Assembly (NCBI GenBank): GCA_027577415.1
Contig: JANBQS010000140.1
Location: forward strand, 1 to 30,947
Source of the DNA: Coemansia sp. RSA 922
Lineage: Eukaryota > Kickxellomycota > Kickxellomycetes > Kickxellales > Kickxellaceae
DNA: 30,947 nt
Direction: 5' to 3'
Position numbers and translations under genes: made by a program. The notes beneath the pieces are model-generated. The model worked only from the letters and a program-made list of their open reading frames with translations. It was not told the origin of the DNA and did no database searches. Below, one piece after another: positions 18,239-26,381 of this stretch; position 1 is the stretch's first letter, and every line of letters starts with the position of its first letter.

Positions 18239-18395
18239 GCACATAATTAAGCAGCCCGCTCAGTTCCCACGTCGCACTATTAAAAGATAAAGTAATGTAG
18301 CATTACAAGTTAGGCTTATTGTGAGCCAGTGGTGTAGTGTACTAGTGGCGTGCGATCGTGTGGCTGGCAGTTTTAGCAATTCCATTCGAAGCGAC

Positions 18396-18643
18396 ATGCT
18401 AGAGACAATGGCTAATAACAAGGGTAGTAGGGGAAAATTCGCATACACCGAGGTCATTAAACTGGTTATTTATATTTCGGAACATGCGCTACGTACTACA
18501 GGATACTTAAAAGGGCGCTGTCAAAGAAGTTCGAGCTGTGCACCAAGCAGGCGATCAAGCCTACGGACAACACGGAGAGAAATCAAGGGTTGAACTTTAA
18601 TGGACTACCCCATGTTCTAACAACCATCTTATGTAAAGAGTAG
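18396..18643 (+). pseudogene. Decayed 5' fragment of a divergent BAHD-like gene (unit 1)
   Basis: On the plus strand an ATG at 18396 opens a frame MLETMANNKGSRGKF, which lines up with the BAHD start MLTDKPESEPREGKIF (shared ML, R, GK, F). The frame then breaks. A second piece continues in another frame to a TAG at 18641-18643 (NQGLNFNGLPHVL). The equivalent remnant in unit 3 keeps more of the BAHD N-terminus. It looks like the head-to-head partner of the intact gene, now degraded. I cannot tell what the second piece was. Confidence 0.5.
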
Positions 18644-19068
18644 TTTACTAATTATTCTTGCAACAAGTACTGTTAGCCGTTTGCCTGGCAAACTTGGACA
18701 GCAGTTGAAATTTTGTTTTATGTAAGCACATAATCTCGATTAGCAATCCGTTGGTCTCGCAGTGTAGCCCTTTTCAGGCTTGATAGTCCATTTTAGATAC
18801 AGGAAATTTAAATAAAACAAGGCGCCGCCTCTCTCCTTACCCCTGGCAAAAGCTGACAATAGCTCTGGCCACACCCACTGCTTGTTAGTGTCTAGCTAAC
18901 CAATTAATTTCCAACTCTGCTTCAAGCACTGCCTTTATCTTCCCCCAAATTACTAACAAGAAGAGCAAGATGTCTTTTACAGTGTAAAGAATCTGCTATT
19001 ATTTTCCAGCCACTATTTCAGAAATTGTTAAAAAAAAAGAGCCGAAAATAAAAATGTGAATAGAATAC

Positions 19069-20466
19069 TTAATTAACAAACTCGATAAACTTGTTTAGAA
19101 CCTCATCGCGCTTCAAGACACTGTAAACGTCGTCCTTGAGGCCATAGTGGATATCGATACCGCCATCTACGCTGGGCATCCAGTGCATCATACCCTCCGT
19201 TGCCCGCGATCCACAGAGCAACGCAATTGGCTTGCCGTGGCCAAAGTCAATATCAAAATACGCGTGCCGTGAAGTATTTGAAATGTACACTTTCGACTCA
19301 GCCCGGGAGAACAAGTAGATGGCTTTTAAAATAAAGCTGTCATCTCCGGTATATGCCACGTTAATGTAGTGGGCGCCTCCGCCGGGCGTAAGTTGACGCA
19401 AGTGCTCCTTGACTAGGCGGGCCAAGTCAATAATCGGCATAGTTAGAATGTCCTTTGTATCACAAGGAACCACCACAGGACCAACCGCGTTGCCGACGTA
19501 ATCTGGTGCCAGCGTCATCTGACGTAAGTTGCACATCATCATGAGGAACACTGGAAGAGTGTAGGCCTCCTCCGACTCTTGCTGCATCTCAATCACGGCC
19601 ACCACATATCGCTGCCACATCAAGGCGTATAGAATTTGCACGCCATGCAGCGCTGGACGACCATTGTTCGTGTTGTACTCCTTGGCAATAGCGTCGATAG
19701 CTGCGGGGGACACACGTAGAACGCGCATCGCAGGCCTTTCACTGCCTTTCAGAGATCCTGTCGCGTACCAGGTAGACACCTTGGCTTGGAGCGCGGTCAA
19801 GTCGCCAAAATCTTGACCATTAATGTACTTGACAAACGGGTGTGGCTGGGGTGGATGTGCCGCCAGCTTGGACCAATATCCGGGATGGTCAAAGTCGATT
19901 GGCAAATCGGGCATTGCCAATTTGTCGCCGCCTGCTTCCAGTTTCTGTGCTAGAGACGCCCACTGACGTAAAAGAATAATGAAAGCGGTACCGTCGGTAA
20001 TAATATGTGACACTGTCAGCCCCAGTAGATAACCGTCGGCAAAGCTAACAACCGTGCCGGCGATAAGTCTGTCGAAATCGGCAATTCTACTCTTTAGCAC
20101 ATTGTCTACTTCCGCTGGCCACTGTTCGCGATGAAATTGAATCTTTTCAAACTCGTCGACTGTCATCTGGGAGGCATCGATAATCTCAAAGAGCGGGCCT
20201 GGCTTGCTGCTGTCGCCAGTAGCAATGATGTTACGATCCGGCAGCTTTACTTGATACCCGCGCAGAATTGGGTACAGATCAAGCAGACGTTCAAAGGCAG
20301 CCTGGATGGATGAAAATGGTCGAGTGCCTTGCTCTTGCAGGAGCTGCGTGTTGCGATAGAGTAGCATGTACTGGAGAACCTGCTGAGTACCACGGCTTAA
20401 CTCGAACGGGCAGAGCTCAAAGATTTCGCCCTCGCATGATTCACTTTCTGGCTTGTCAGACAGCAT
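19069..20466 (-). CDS. BAHD-type acyltransferase, tandem copy 2
   Basis: The 465-residue product starts at the ATG at 20466 and is collinear with copy 1. Signatures are HIITDG and DFGHGKP. Over about 200 nt near 20130-20325 its DNA differs from copy 1 at only about one base. In the 17 residues around HxxxD, by contrast, about eight differ (TVIHVVVDGAAYCM versus TVSHIITDGTAFII). The N-terminal 45 residues and the segment before DFGHGKP also vary. This patchwork suggests gene conversion of the scaffold together with divergence of the substrate-facing parts. The upstream TATA site is TATTAAAG, 113 nt before the ATG. There is no frameshift, so the copy is probably functional; the substrate is unknown. 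Confidence 0.85.
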   Translation of the reverse strand: MLSDKPESESCEGEIFELCPFELSRGTQQVLQYMLLYRNTQLLQEQGTRPFSSIQAAFERLLDLYPILRGYQVKLPDRNIIATGDSSKPGPLFEIIDASQMTVDEFEKIQFHREQWPAEVDNVLKSRIADFDRLIAGTVVSFADGYLLGLTVSHIITDGTAFIILLRQWASLAQKLEAGGDKLAMPDLPIDFDHPGYWSKLAAHPPQPHPFVKYINGQDFGDLTALQAKVSTWYATGSLKGSERPAMRVLRVSPAAIDAIAKEYNTNNGRPALHGVQILYALMWQRYVVAVIEMQQESEEAYTLPVFLMMMCNLRQMTLAPDYVGNAVGPVVVPCDTKDILTMPIIDLARLVKEHLRQLTPGGGAHYINVAYTGDDSFILKAIYLFSRAESKVYISNTSRHAYFDIDFGHGKPIALLCGSRATEGMMHWMPSVDGGIDIHYGLKDDVYSVLKRDEVLNKFIEFVN

Positions 20467-21350
20467 TTCGGCAAAGAGTAGCAAATAGAGATAATTGTGT
20501 GGTGAAGCAAAGAGTAAGATATTGGAAGTAATAGTGTTTACACTTCAGGCTAAGAAACGAAGAGATGTCAAACATCCTCTTTAATAGCATTAATAAACAG
20601 CCCGCTCTGTTCACACGTTGCACTATTGAATGGTAAAGAGGCGTGGCATTACAAGTTAGGCTTATTGTGAGTCGGTGGTGTAGTGTACTAGTGGCGTGCG
20701 ATCGTGTGGCTGGCAGTATTGGGCAAATCCACTCGAGGCGACATACTAGAGACAATGGCTAATAACAAGGGTAGTAGGGGAAAATTCGCATACACCGAGG
20801 TCATTAAACTGGTTATTTATAATTTGGAACATGCACTACGTATTACAAGGTACTTAAAAGGGCGCTGTCAAAGAAGTTCGAGCTGTGCACCAAGCAAGAG
20901 ATCAAGCCCACGGACAACACGGAGAGAAATCAAGGGTTGAACTTTAATGGACTACCCCATGTTCTAACAACCATCTTATGTAAAGAGTAGTTTACTAATT
21001 ATTCTTGCAACAAGTACTGTTAGCCGTTTGCCTGGCAAACGTGGATAGCAGTTGAAATATTGTTAATATTTAAACACATAATCTTGATAGGCAATCCGCT
21101 GCACTGGCAGTGGGTGTAACCCTTTTCAGGCCTGATAATCCATTTTCGATATAAGAAATTTAAATAAAACAAGGCGCCGACTCTCTCCTTACCCCTGGCA
21201 AAAGCTGAAAATAGCTCTGGCCACACCCACTACTTGTTAGTGTCTAGCTAACCAATTAATTTCCAACTCTGCTTCAAGCACTGCCTTTATCTTCCCCCAA
21301 ATTACTAACAAGTAGAAATAAAGATGTGAAGAGGCTTGTGAATAGAAAAT
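20467..21350. repeat. Spacer of tandem unit 2, near copy of unit 1 spacer
   Basis: It aligns closely with 18121-19068 over most of its length, including the palindrome GTTTGCC-T-GGCAAAC (21026-21040) and the AT-rich tail ending in CCCCCAAATTACTAACAAG. Unit 1 has about 70 extra bases after that point (18961-19035) before the next gene's 3' end. Confidence 0.75.
20743..20990 (+). pseudogene. Decayed 5' fragment of a divergent BAHD-like gene (unit 2)
   Basis: It is nearly identical to the remnant at 18396-18643, but the former start ATG is ATA (20743-20745). The same frame break and the same terminal TAG (20988-20990) are present. The shared lesions show that decay preceded the duplication of units 1 and 2. 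Confidence 0.5.
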
Positions 21351-22748
21351 CTAATTGACAAACTCAATAAACTTGTTTAGGACCTCATCGCGCTTCAAGA
21401 CACTGTAAACGTCGTCCTTAAGGCCATAGTGGATATCGATACCGCCATCTACGCTAGGCATCCAGTACATCATACCCTCCGTCGCCTGTGTGCCACAGAG
21501 CAGCGCAATTGGCTTGCCGTGGCCAAAGTCAATGTCAAAAAATGCCAGCCGTGCAATGTTTGAGATATTTACTTGCGACTCGGCTCGGTTGCACAGGTAT
21601 ACAGCTTTTATAAAGAAGCTGCCATCTCCATTAAATGCCTCGTTAATATAGTGGGCGCTTCCGCCGGGCGTAAGTAGACGCAAGTGCTCCTTGACTAGGC
21701 GGGCCAAGTCAATAATCGGCATAGTTAGGATGTCCTTTGTATCACAAGGAACCAACACAGTACCAACTGCGTTGCCGACGTAAGCTGGTGCCGGCGTCAT
21801 CTGACGTAAGTTGCACATCATCATGAGGAACACTGGCAGAGTGTAGGCCTCCTCCGACTCTTTCTGCATCTCAATCACGGTCGCCACATATCGCTGCCAC
21901 ATCAAGGCGTATAGAATTTGCACGCCATGCAGCGCTGGACGACCGTCGTTCGTGTTGTACTCCTTGGCAATAGCGTCGATAGCTGCGGGGGACACGCGCA
22001 GTACGCGTATCGCCAGTTTTTCGCCGCCATTTAGAGATCCTGTCGTGTACCAAGTAGACACCTTGGCTTGGAGCGCGGTCAAGTCGCCAAAATCTTGACT
22101 GTCGAGATACTCGACAAACGGGTGTGGCTGGTGTGGATGCGCCTCCAGCTTGGCCCAAAATGCGGGATGGTCAAAGTCGATTGGCAAATCGGGCATTGCC
22201 AATTTGTCGCCATCTACTGCCAGTTTCTGCGTTAGAGACGCCCACTGGCACAGGAGGTGAAACACGGACCCGCCGTCAGCAACGATGTGTGACACTGACA
22301 GTCCCACGAGATAGCCGTCTGCAAAGCTAACAACCGTGCCGGCGATAAGTCTGTCAACGTCGGCGGTTCTACTCTTTAGCGCCTTGTCTACTTCCGCTGG
22401 CCACTGCTCGCGATGAAATTGAATCTTTTCAAACTCGTCGACTGTCATCTGGGAGGCGTCGATAATCTCAAAGAGCGGGCCTGGCTTGCTGTTGTCGCCA
22501 GTAGCAATAATGTTACGATCCGGCAGCTGTACTCGATAGCCACGCAGAATTGGGTAGAGATCAAGCAGACGTTCAAAGGCAGCCTGGATGGAGGAAAAGG
22601 GTCGAGTGCCTCGCTCTTGCAGGAGCTGCGTGTTGCGATAGAGTAGCATGTACTGGAGAACCAGGTGAGTACCACGGCTTAACTCGAGCGGACAGAGCTC
22701 AAAGATTTTGCCCTCGCGTGGTTCACTTTCTGGCTTGTCGGTCAGCAT
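21351..22748 (-). CDS. BAHD-type acyltransferase, tandem copy 3
   Basis: This is a 465-residue protein from the ATG at 22748. The open frame continues 52 codons upstream, but that reading starts with GTG and crosses the sequence aligned with the other copies' promoters and 5'UTRs, so it is not used. Signatures are HIVADG and DFGHGKP. It is the most divergent of the three (SVFHLLCQ after HxxxD, where copies 1 and 2 have AAYCMLLRQ and TAFIILLRQ; AVDG for EAGG) but keeps the full fold and both motifs. Its upstream TATA position is degenerate (CCTACAAG), so its expression may differ. It is the array's oldest-looking member, and its remnant partner upstream is also the least degraded. The acyl acceptor is unknown. 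Confidence 0.85.
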   Translation of the reverse strand: MLTDKPESEPREGKIFELCPLELSRGTHLVLQYMLLYRNTQLLQERGTRPFSSIQAAFERLLDLYPILRGYRVQLPDRNIIATGDNSKPGPLFEIIDASQMTVDEFEKIQFHREQWPAEVDKALKSRTADVDRLIAGTVVSFADGYLVGLSVSHIVADGGSVFHLLCQWASLTQKLAVDGDKLAMPDLPIDFDHPAFWAKLEAHPHQPHPFVEYLDSQDFGDLTALQAKVSTWYTTGSLNGGEKLAIRVLRVSPAAIDAIAKEYNTNDGRPALHGVQILYALMWQRYVATVIEMQKESEEAYTLPVFLMMMCNLRQMTPAPAYVGNAVGTVLVPCDTKDILTMPIIDLARLVKEHLRLLTPGGSAHYINEAFNGDGSFFIKAVYLCNRAESQVNISNIARLAFFDIDFGHGKPIALLCGTQATEGMMYWMPSVDGGIDIHYGLKDDVYSVLKRDEVLNKFIEFVN

Positions 22749-23023
22749 TTCGGAAAAGAATAGCAAATAGAGATAGCTGTGTGGTGAAACAAAGAATAAG
22801 ATATTCAAAGTAATGGTGTTTAAGCTCAGGTGAAGTATCAAAACGATGCCAAACCTTCTTGTAGGCAACAAATCAATAGGCAGTCCACTCAGTTCCCACG
22901 TCACCCAATTAGGCGATAAGGAGGCGTAGCATTACAAGTCAGGCTTATTGTGAGACTGGTGTAGTATACTAGTGGCGTAAGATTGTGTGGCTGGCAGCAT
23001 TAGGTAAGTCTACTTGATGCAAC

Positions 23024-23445
23024 ATGCTAGAAACAATTGTCAACAACATGGGTGGTTGGGAATAAAATTCGCATACAGCGAGGTCATGGAACTGGATACT
23101 TATAATTCGGAACATGTACTATATTCCTTGTACTTGTACCGTCATGCGTTCCTGATAAAGGAGTACGGGCCTACCAGACCATTTTTTTTCAACACAACCA
23201 CGTTTCCCGTAGTCAAGAACAGTGGCGTACTGGCCAAGCGAGGCACTGTTCTTATTCCACCCTCTGTATGCCAAACTAAGGTTCAGGGCCAATAATGCAG
23301 GCGTGTAGGTGCTGTGCTGCCATCAGGGATGCTCAAGCCATATATCAAGTAGGGGATCAAAACAACCGGCAACGTTGCGGGAAACCAAGGCTTGGACCTT
23401 ACTGGGCTACCTCCTGTGTCGACAGTTGTCATACGCAAGACATAG
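23024..23445 (+). pseudogene. Decayed 5' fragment of a divergent BAHD-like gene (unit 3, best preserved)
   Basis: An ATG CTA start at 23024 aligns with the remnants in units 1 and 2; an extra T shifts the frame soon after. In the shifted frame (about 23066-23190) the peptide EHVLYSLYLYR...EYGPTRPF parallels BAHD copy 3 HLVLQYMLLYR...ERGTRPF at residues about 28-52. The frame then loses BAHD similarity. A later piece, NQGLDLTGLPPVSTVVIRKT ending in TAG (23443-23445), matches the units 1 and 2 remnants. It is interrupted by an in-frame stop and is not functional. Confidence 0.5.
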
Positions 23446-23959
23446 TTTGCTAATAACTCTTGCAAATAATAAAGATGTCTATATGTCTGGATATTTGGAC
23501 ATTGGTTAAAAATGGGTTTGAATTATTTTTACTCTCTGGGCAGCAGCAGCCGTCAATTGGCACCACTAGCAGTAAGAAAAAAGCGTCCATAGCAATGTCC
23601 AAGAATTTGAACGAAGTGCAAATAAGGCAAAGGTGCTTCCCAAAGCTAACCAGAAATCTGCTTCGATTCAGTGTTCGACTTCTTTAAAATGCATTGAGAG
23701 GAATACAAACTATCCGAATACACCAGAAAGCGCTCTGAGAACCAGAAAGTGGTAGAGTGTTTGCTAGATACGTCATTGTCTTATAAAGATTTGCTCATTC
23801 TTTTGTAATCGCCTTTTTTGCGCTCCTGTCTTTCTCAAAGGCAATCAAAGGCTTTTTAAAGTTGGATGACAAAATAATTGTGTAAGAGAGGGACATGGTG
23901 AGGCTATGTAGCTTGGCTGCAGGGAAGTTTTCCATGCCAGAGAGTGTCTTTTTAAATGC

Positions 23960-23967
23960 TATAAAAT
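23960..23967 (+). promoter_or_regulatory. TATA box of the PB1-like small gene
   Basis: TATAAAAT, 106 nt upstream of the ATG at 24066, the same element and spacing as at 3672, 18231 and 26039. Confidence 0.5.
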
Positions 23968-24065
23968 GGGCGACTCTCGCCGCCCCTGCCGTAATGGTGT
24001 TTTTGTCCAAAGTTTCTCATCACCCTTTTTAAGCAGCCATCACTCTACTTGCCTCTTTTTTTAAC

Positions 24066-24461
24066 ATGGATACGCAAAAGATTTGCATTTTTAAGCCAGA
24101 ACTTGGCCGGAAGGCGCGTGTGGTTAGAGGAAAGACATTCGCAGAAGTTGAGGCCAAGGCCCGTGAAAAGTTTAGTACTTGTGGCTTAACGGATAATCAC
24201 CATATATACTATGCTACTGATGAAAACCTAAGTGAAGGTAATAGGATTAAAAATGACGATGGTACGTATGCGGACACTCTAGAACTTCACAGAACAATAG
24301 TATATTACGTCGTTGCCACAACAGATGAGTTAAAGCATTGGATTAAACACTATAAAAAATATATAGAGTTTCTCTTAGCTGCTGGCGAAGAAGTCGAATA
24401 CGAAGATTATTTATCTATAGAGGAGGAATTTGAGAAATTCAGCAGTGAACATGACTCATGA
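24066..24461 (+). CDS. Small protein (131 aa), possible PB1/ubiquitin-like fold
   Basis: It starts at an ATG after a T-rich leader and a TATAAAAT box 106 nt upstream. Residues 1-60 read like a ubiquitin- or PB1-type unit: a KICIF first strand, a basic turn (GRKARVVRG), an amphipathic helix (FAEVEAKAREKF), then HHIYYATDE and EGNRI. The second half has YYVVATTDELKHW and an acidic C-terminus (EEVEYEDY, EEEFEKF). There is no signal peptide or membrane segment. Parts resemble the 119-residue protein at 3202-3561 (R-x-K-F, G-x-T, IY, G-x-R-x-I in order), so the two may form a small local family. Its codons are AT-rich, unlike the formin and eL38. No function can be assigned; the fold is inferred by eye. 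Confidence 0.6.
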   Translation: MDTQKICIFKPELGRKARVVRGKTFAEVEAKAREKFSTCGLTDNHHIYYATDENLSEGNRIKNDDGTYADTLELHRTIVYYVVATTDELKHWIKHYKKYIEFLLAAGEEVEYEDYLSIEEEFEKFSSEHDS

Positions 24462-24492
24462 CTGAGCTACCATCGTATGACAGCTCAGTCAT
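24458..24492 (+). repeat. Perfect 11-bp inverted repeat overlapping the stop codon
   Basis: ATGACTGAGCT (24458-24468) and AGCTCAGTCAT (24482-24492) are exact reverse complements separated by 13 nt. The first arm includes the TGA stop of the PB1-like gene, so its mRNA could form a stem-loop there. Confidence 0.7.
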
Positions 24493-24760
24493 TCCGAATG
24501 CACGCGCTCACTAGTATGAAGAAAATATCATGCCAGTAGGTTCTAGACTCCCTCTATCAAGGTTTCTTTTCCAACCCTACTTGCCATCTAGCTTACAACA
24601 ATAGATGTGACATTTTTTTAGAAGAACTATTACTTGAAATTTATAATAGACATCTGTTTGACATTGCTTATCAGTATATATATTCTACATGGTGTATTAA
24701 AATATAAAAAAAGACGTGTATGGAAACACAAGCTAAATAATAAATAACAACTACCTTGAT

Positions 24761-25924
24761 CTAGACTATCGTAATAAGCATAGCAACAGCGGCACTAAGT
24801 GTAATGTATCCAATCGAGTTTGTCAACATAAACCTAGACTTTGTAGCATCACTAGTGTAGGAATCATACATAGTAGCATAGATAATTGATGCTCCTCCAT
24901 CAATATACTCAGTAGTTGAGCCCACTTCGTCAATTGATTCAGAATCACTGCTCAGCCATTTTGCACTAGTTTCAGACTTTGATTGTCCCGTCTCAGAATC
25001 AGATTGAGAAACTGTAGTGTTTGTAATTGAAATAGCTGTAGCATTGAGATTGGCATATTGAGCAATCCAATTAATATAAGGAGCTACACGAGTATATACT
25101 CCAGAACCTTTAGGTTGTGCGCAAAGTCCATTTGGATTATCAGAGTTAACTGGAGTGTAGCTAGTAATACCAATAAGCGCATATCCGTTATCTCCGTTAT
25201 CTACTGGTGTCAATAGCGGCCCGCCGCTATCTCCACGACATGTATCTTTACCGGGAGTACCATCAGTACATATATTTACTTTGTGATCGTAAGAACCCGA
25301 TCTACTCTTACAATATTCATCACTGCCTACATTTAATGATACTTTCATTAGAGATTCTGGAGTAGAATCACTATCCGTGGCATTAGTCATTCCAAATCCT
25401 GCAGCTACCAAGGGAGTATCCAGCTTGAAGTCACCACTATAAAGCTTAACAGGGATAGCTACCTCCTTTGGTACATTATCATTGAGGACTATGATGGCAA
25501 TATCGGTTCTAAGTGTAGAGATATTGAACGAAGATAACATAATAATCTTTGATACAGAGTATCCTTTATATTTCTTACTTGTATCTGGAGTTTTATGAGT
25601 GAATCCTACTTGGAATTCTTTGGCCGAGTAATGTTGAGTAGAGTTTTTGTAAATACAATGCGCCGCAGATAGTACTACGTTGGGAGCGATTAGAGAACCT
25701 GTACATGAAGAACCCATGGTGCCTTTAACGGCTTGAATGAATGCAACATATTTGAGGTCATCTGTAGATACTGGTTCTCCACCTGATATCTTGGGAATAA
25801 AGTCTGCTGTGTTTCTGGCATAAAGATTATGTGTTTCGTTTGCAGGGAAATAAATTATCGCAGCAGTAGCAACAGATATAGTGGCTAAACCCAGAGCCAA
25901 GCGTGAAGCGGAATTGAAGTACAT
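24761..25924 (-). CDS. Secreted trypsin-like serine protease (S1), catalytic triad intact
   Basis: This is a 387-residue protein from the ATG at 25924; the open frame begins two codons earlier at TTG. It has a signal peptide (about 1-22), a propeptide ending at Lys45, and a mature start ISGGEP like the IVGG of trypsin. The triad is His89 (LSAAHC), Asp141 (RTDIAII) and Ser233 (CRGDSGGP). Asp227, six residues before the Ser, marks trypsin-type cleavage after Arg or Lys. Cys89-region, C205/C219 and C229/C268 pairs are in place. After the protease domain (about 46-290) comes a Ser/Thr-rich stalk (300-360) and a hydrophobic tail (366-387), suggesting surface anchoring by GPI or a membrane helix. 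A TATAAAAT lies at 26039-26046. Its codons are AT-rich. It is the only active-looking member beside two pseudoproteases in this block. Confidence 0.9.
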   Translation of the reverse strand: MYFNSASRLALGLATISVATAAIIYFPANETHNLYARNTADFIPKISGGEPVSTDDLKYVAFIQAVKGTMGSSCTGSLIAPNVVLSAAHCIYKNSTQHYSAKEFQVGFTHKTPDTSKKYKGYSVSKIIMLSSFNISTLRTDIAIIVLNDNVPKEVAIPVKLYSGDFKLDTPLVAAGFGMTNATDSDSTPESLMKVSLNVGSDEYCKSRSGSYDHKVNICTDGTPGKDTCRGDSGGPLLTPVDNGDNGYALIGITSYTPVNSDNPNGLCAQPKGSGVYTRVAPYINWIAQYANLNATAISITNTTVSQSDSETGQSKSETSAKWLSSDSESIDEVGSTTEYIDGGASIIYATMYDSYTSDATKSRFMLTNSIGYITLSAAVAMLITIV

Positions 25925-26381
25925 AACCAATGGTGGTAAAAAAAAGTATATATATGAGTACAGAGAAATAATAATAATAATAATGAGAATGAAGGGAGAG
26001 AAAAAAGTGCATACAGAGCAGATGCCTCAAAAAAAGCTATTTTATAGACAAAAATGGATTAATAAGATGTAGGCGGCTTTGGTCTAGCAGCGACCGCACC
26101 ATTCTCTTTATTTAAAAGACGACAGTCAAAAAATAAAAAGAGAAAAAGGCTCCCAAAAGCTCTTTTTTATTTTTATTCTTTTAAGCAATGTCTTTATTTT
26201 TTTGTTTTGTGCAAGGCCATCCTTTTTTCGACAAAGCCAGAGTGGCTGATAGTAGTTTGAAAGCAATCACTTTAGCAATTGGATAAAGAGAGATGCACAA
26301 AAAAAGATATCTTTGAAGAAAAAAAAAAGTGAAAAGAAATAATAACAAAATGCAAGAAAAAGAAAAGAATGAAAAGCACTA
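25925..26381. other. Intergenic region between trypsin and formin genes
   Basis: AT-rich spacer with an (ATA)n/(TAA)n microsatellite at about 25966-25984 and several poly-A/T runs. The plus-strand ATTTTATA at 26039-26046 is a TATAAAAT on the minus strand, 115 nt before the trypsin ATG. No gene was found. Confidence 0.5.
26039..26046 (-). promoter_or_regulatory. TATA box of the trypsin gene
   Basis: TATAAAAT, 115 nt upstream of the ATG at 25924. A second TATATATAT at 25947-25955 is too close to the ATG to be preferred. Confidence 0.5.

Larger units (their letters stand above)
18121..19068. repeat. Spacer of tandem unit 1, duplicated in unit 2
   Basis: This region upstream of copy 1 is closely repeated upstream of copy 2 (20467-21350), including the promoter, a coding-like remnant on the plus strand and a long AT-rich tail. 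With the gene it forms a tandem unit of about 2.35 kb. A 7-bp palindrome, GTTTGCC-T-GGCAAAC (18679-18693), is conserved in both copies. Confidence 0.75.
22749..24065. other. Intergenic region upstream of BAHD copy 3 and of the PB1-like gene
   Basis: About 1.3 kb. The first 700 bp are a diverged version of the tandem-unit spacer and contain the best-preserved BAHD-like remnant (23024-23445). The rest (23460-24065) has short frames without recognisable domains and ends with a TATAAAAT box at 23960-23967 before the PB1-like gene. Confidence 0.5.

Noticed and set aside
22749..22904. 52-residue N-terminal extension of BAHD copy 3 with a hydrophobic stretch
   Set aside because: It starts at GTG, is absent from the other two copies, and covers the aligned promoter and leader region.
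23795..24010. 71-codon minus-strand frame
   Set aside because: It overlaps the promoter of the PB1-like gene and shows no family features.
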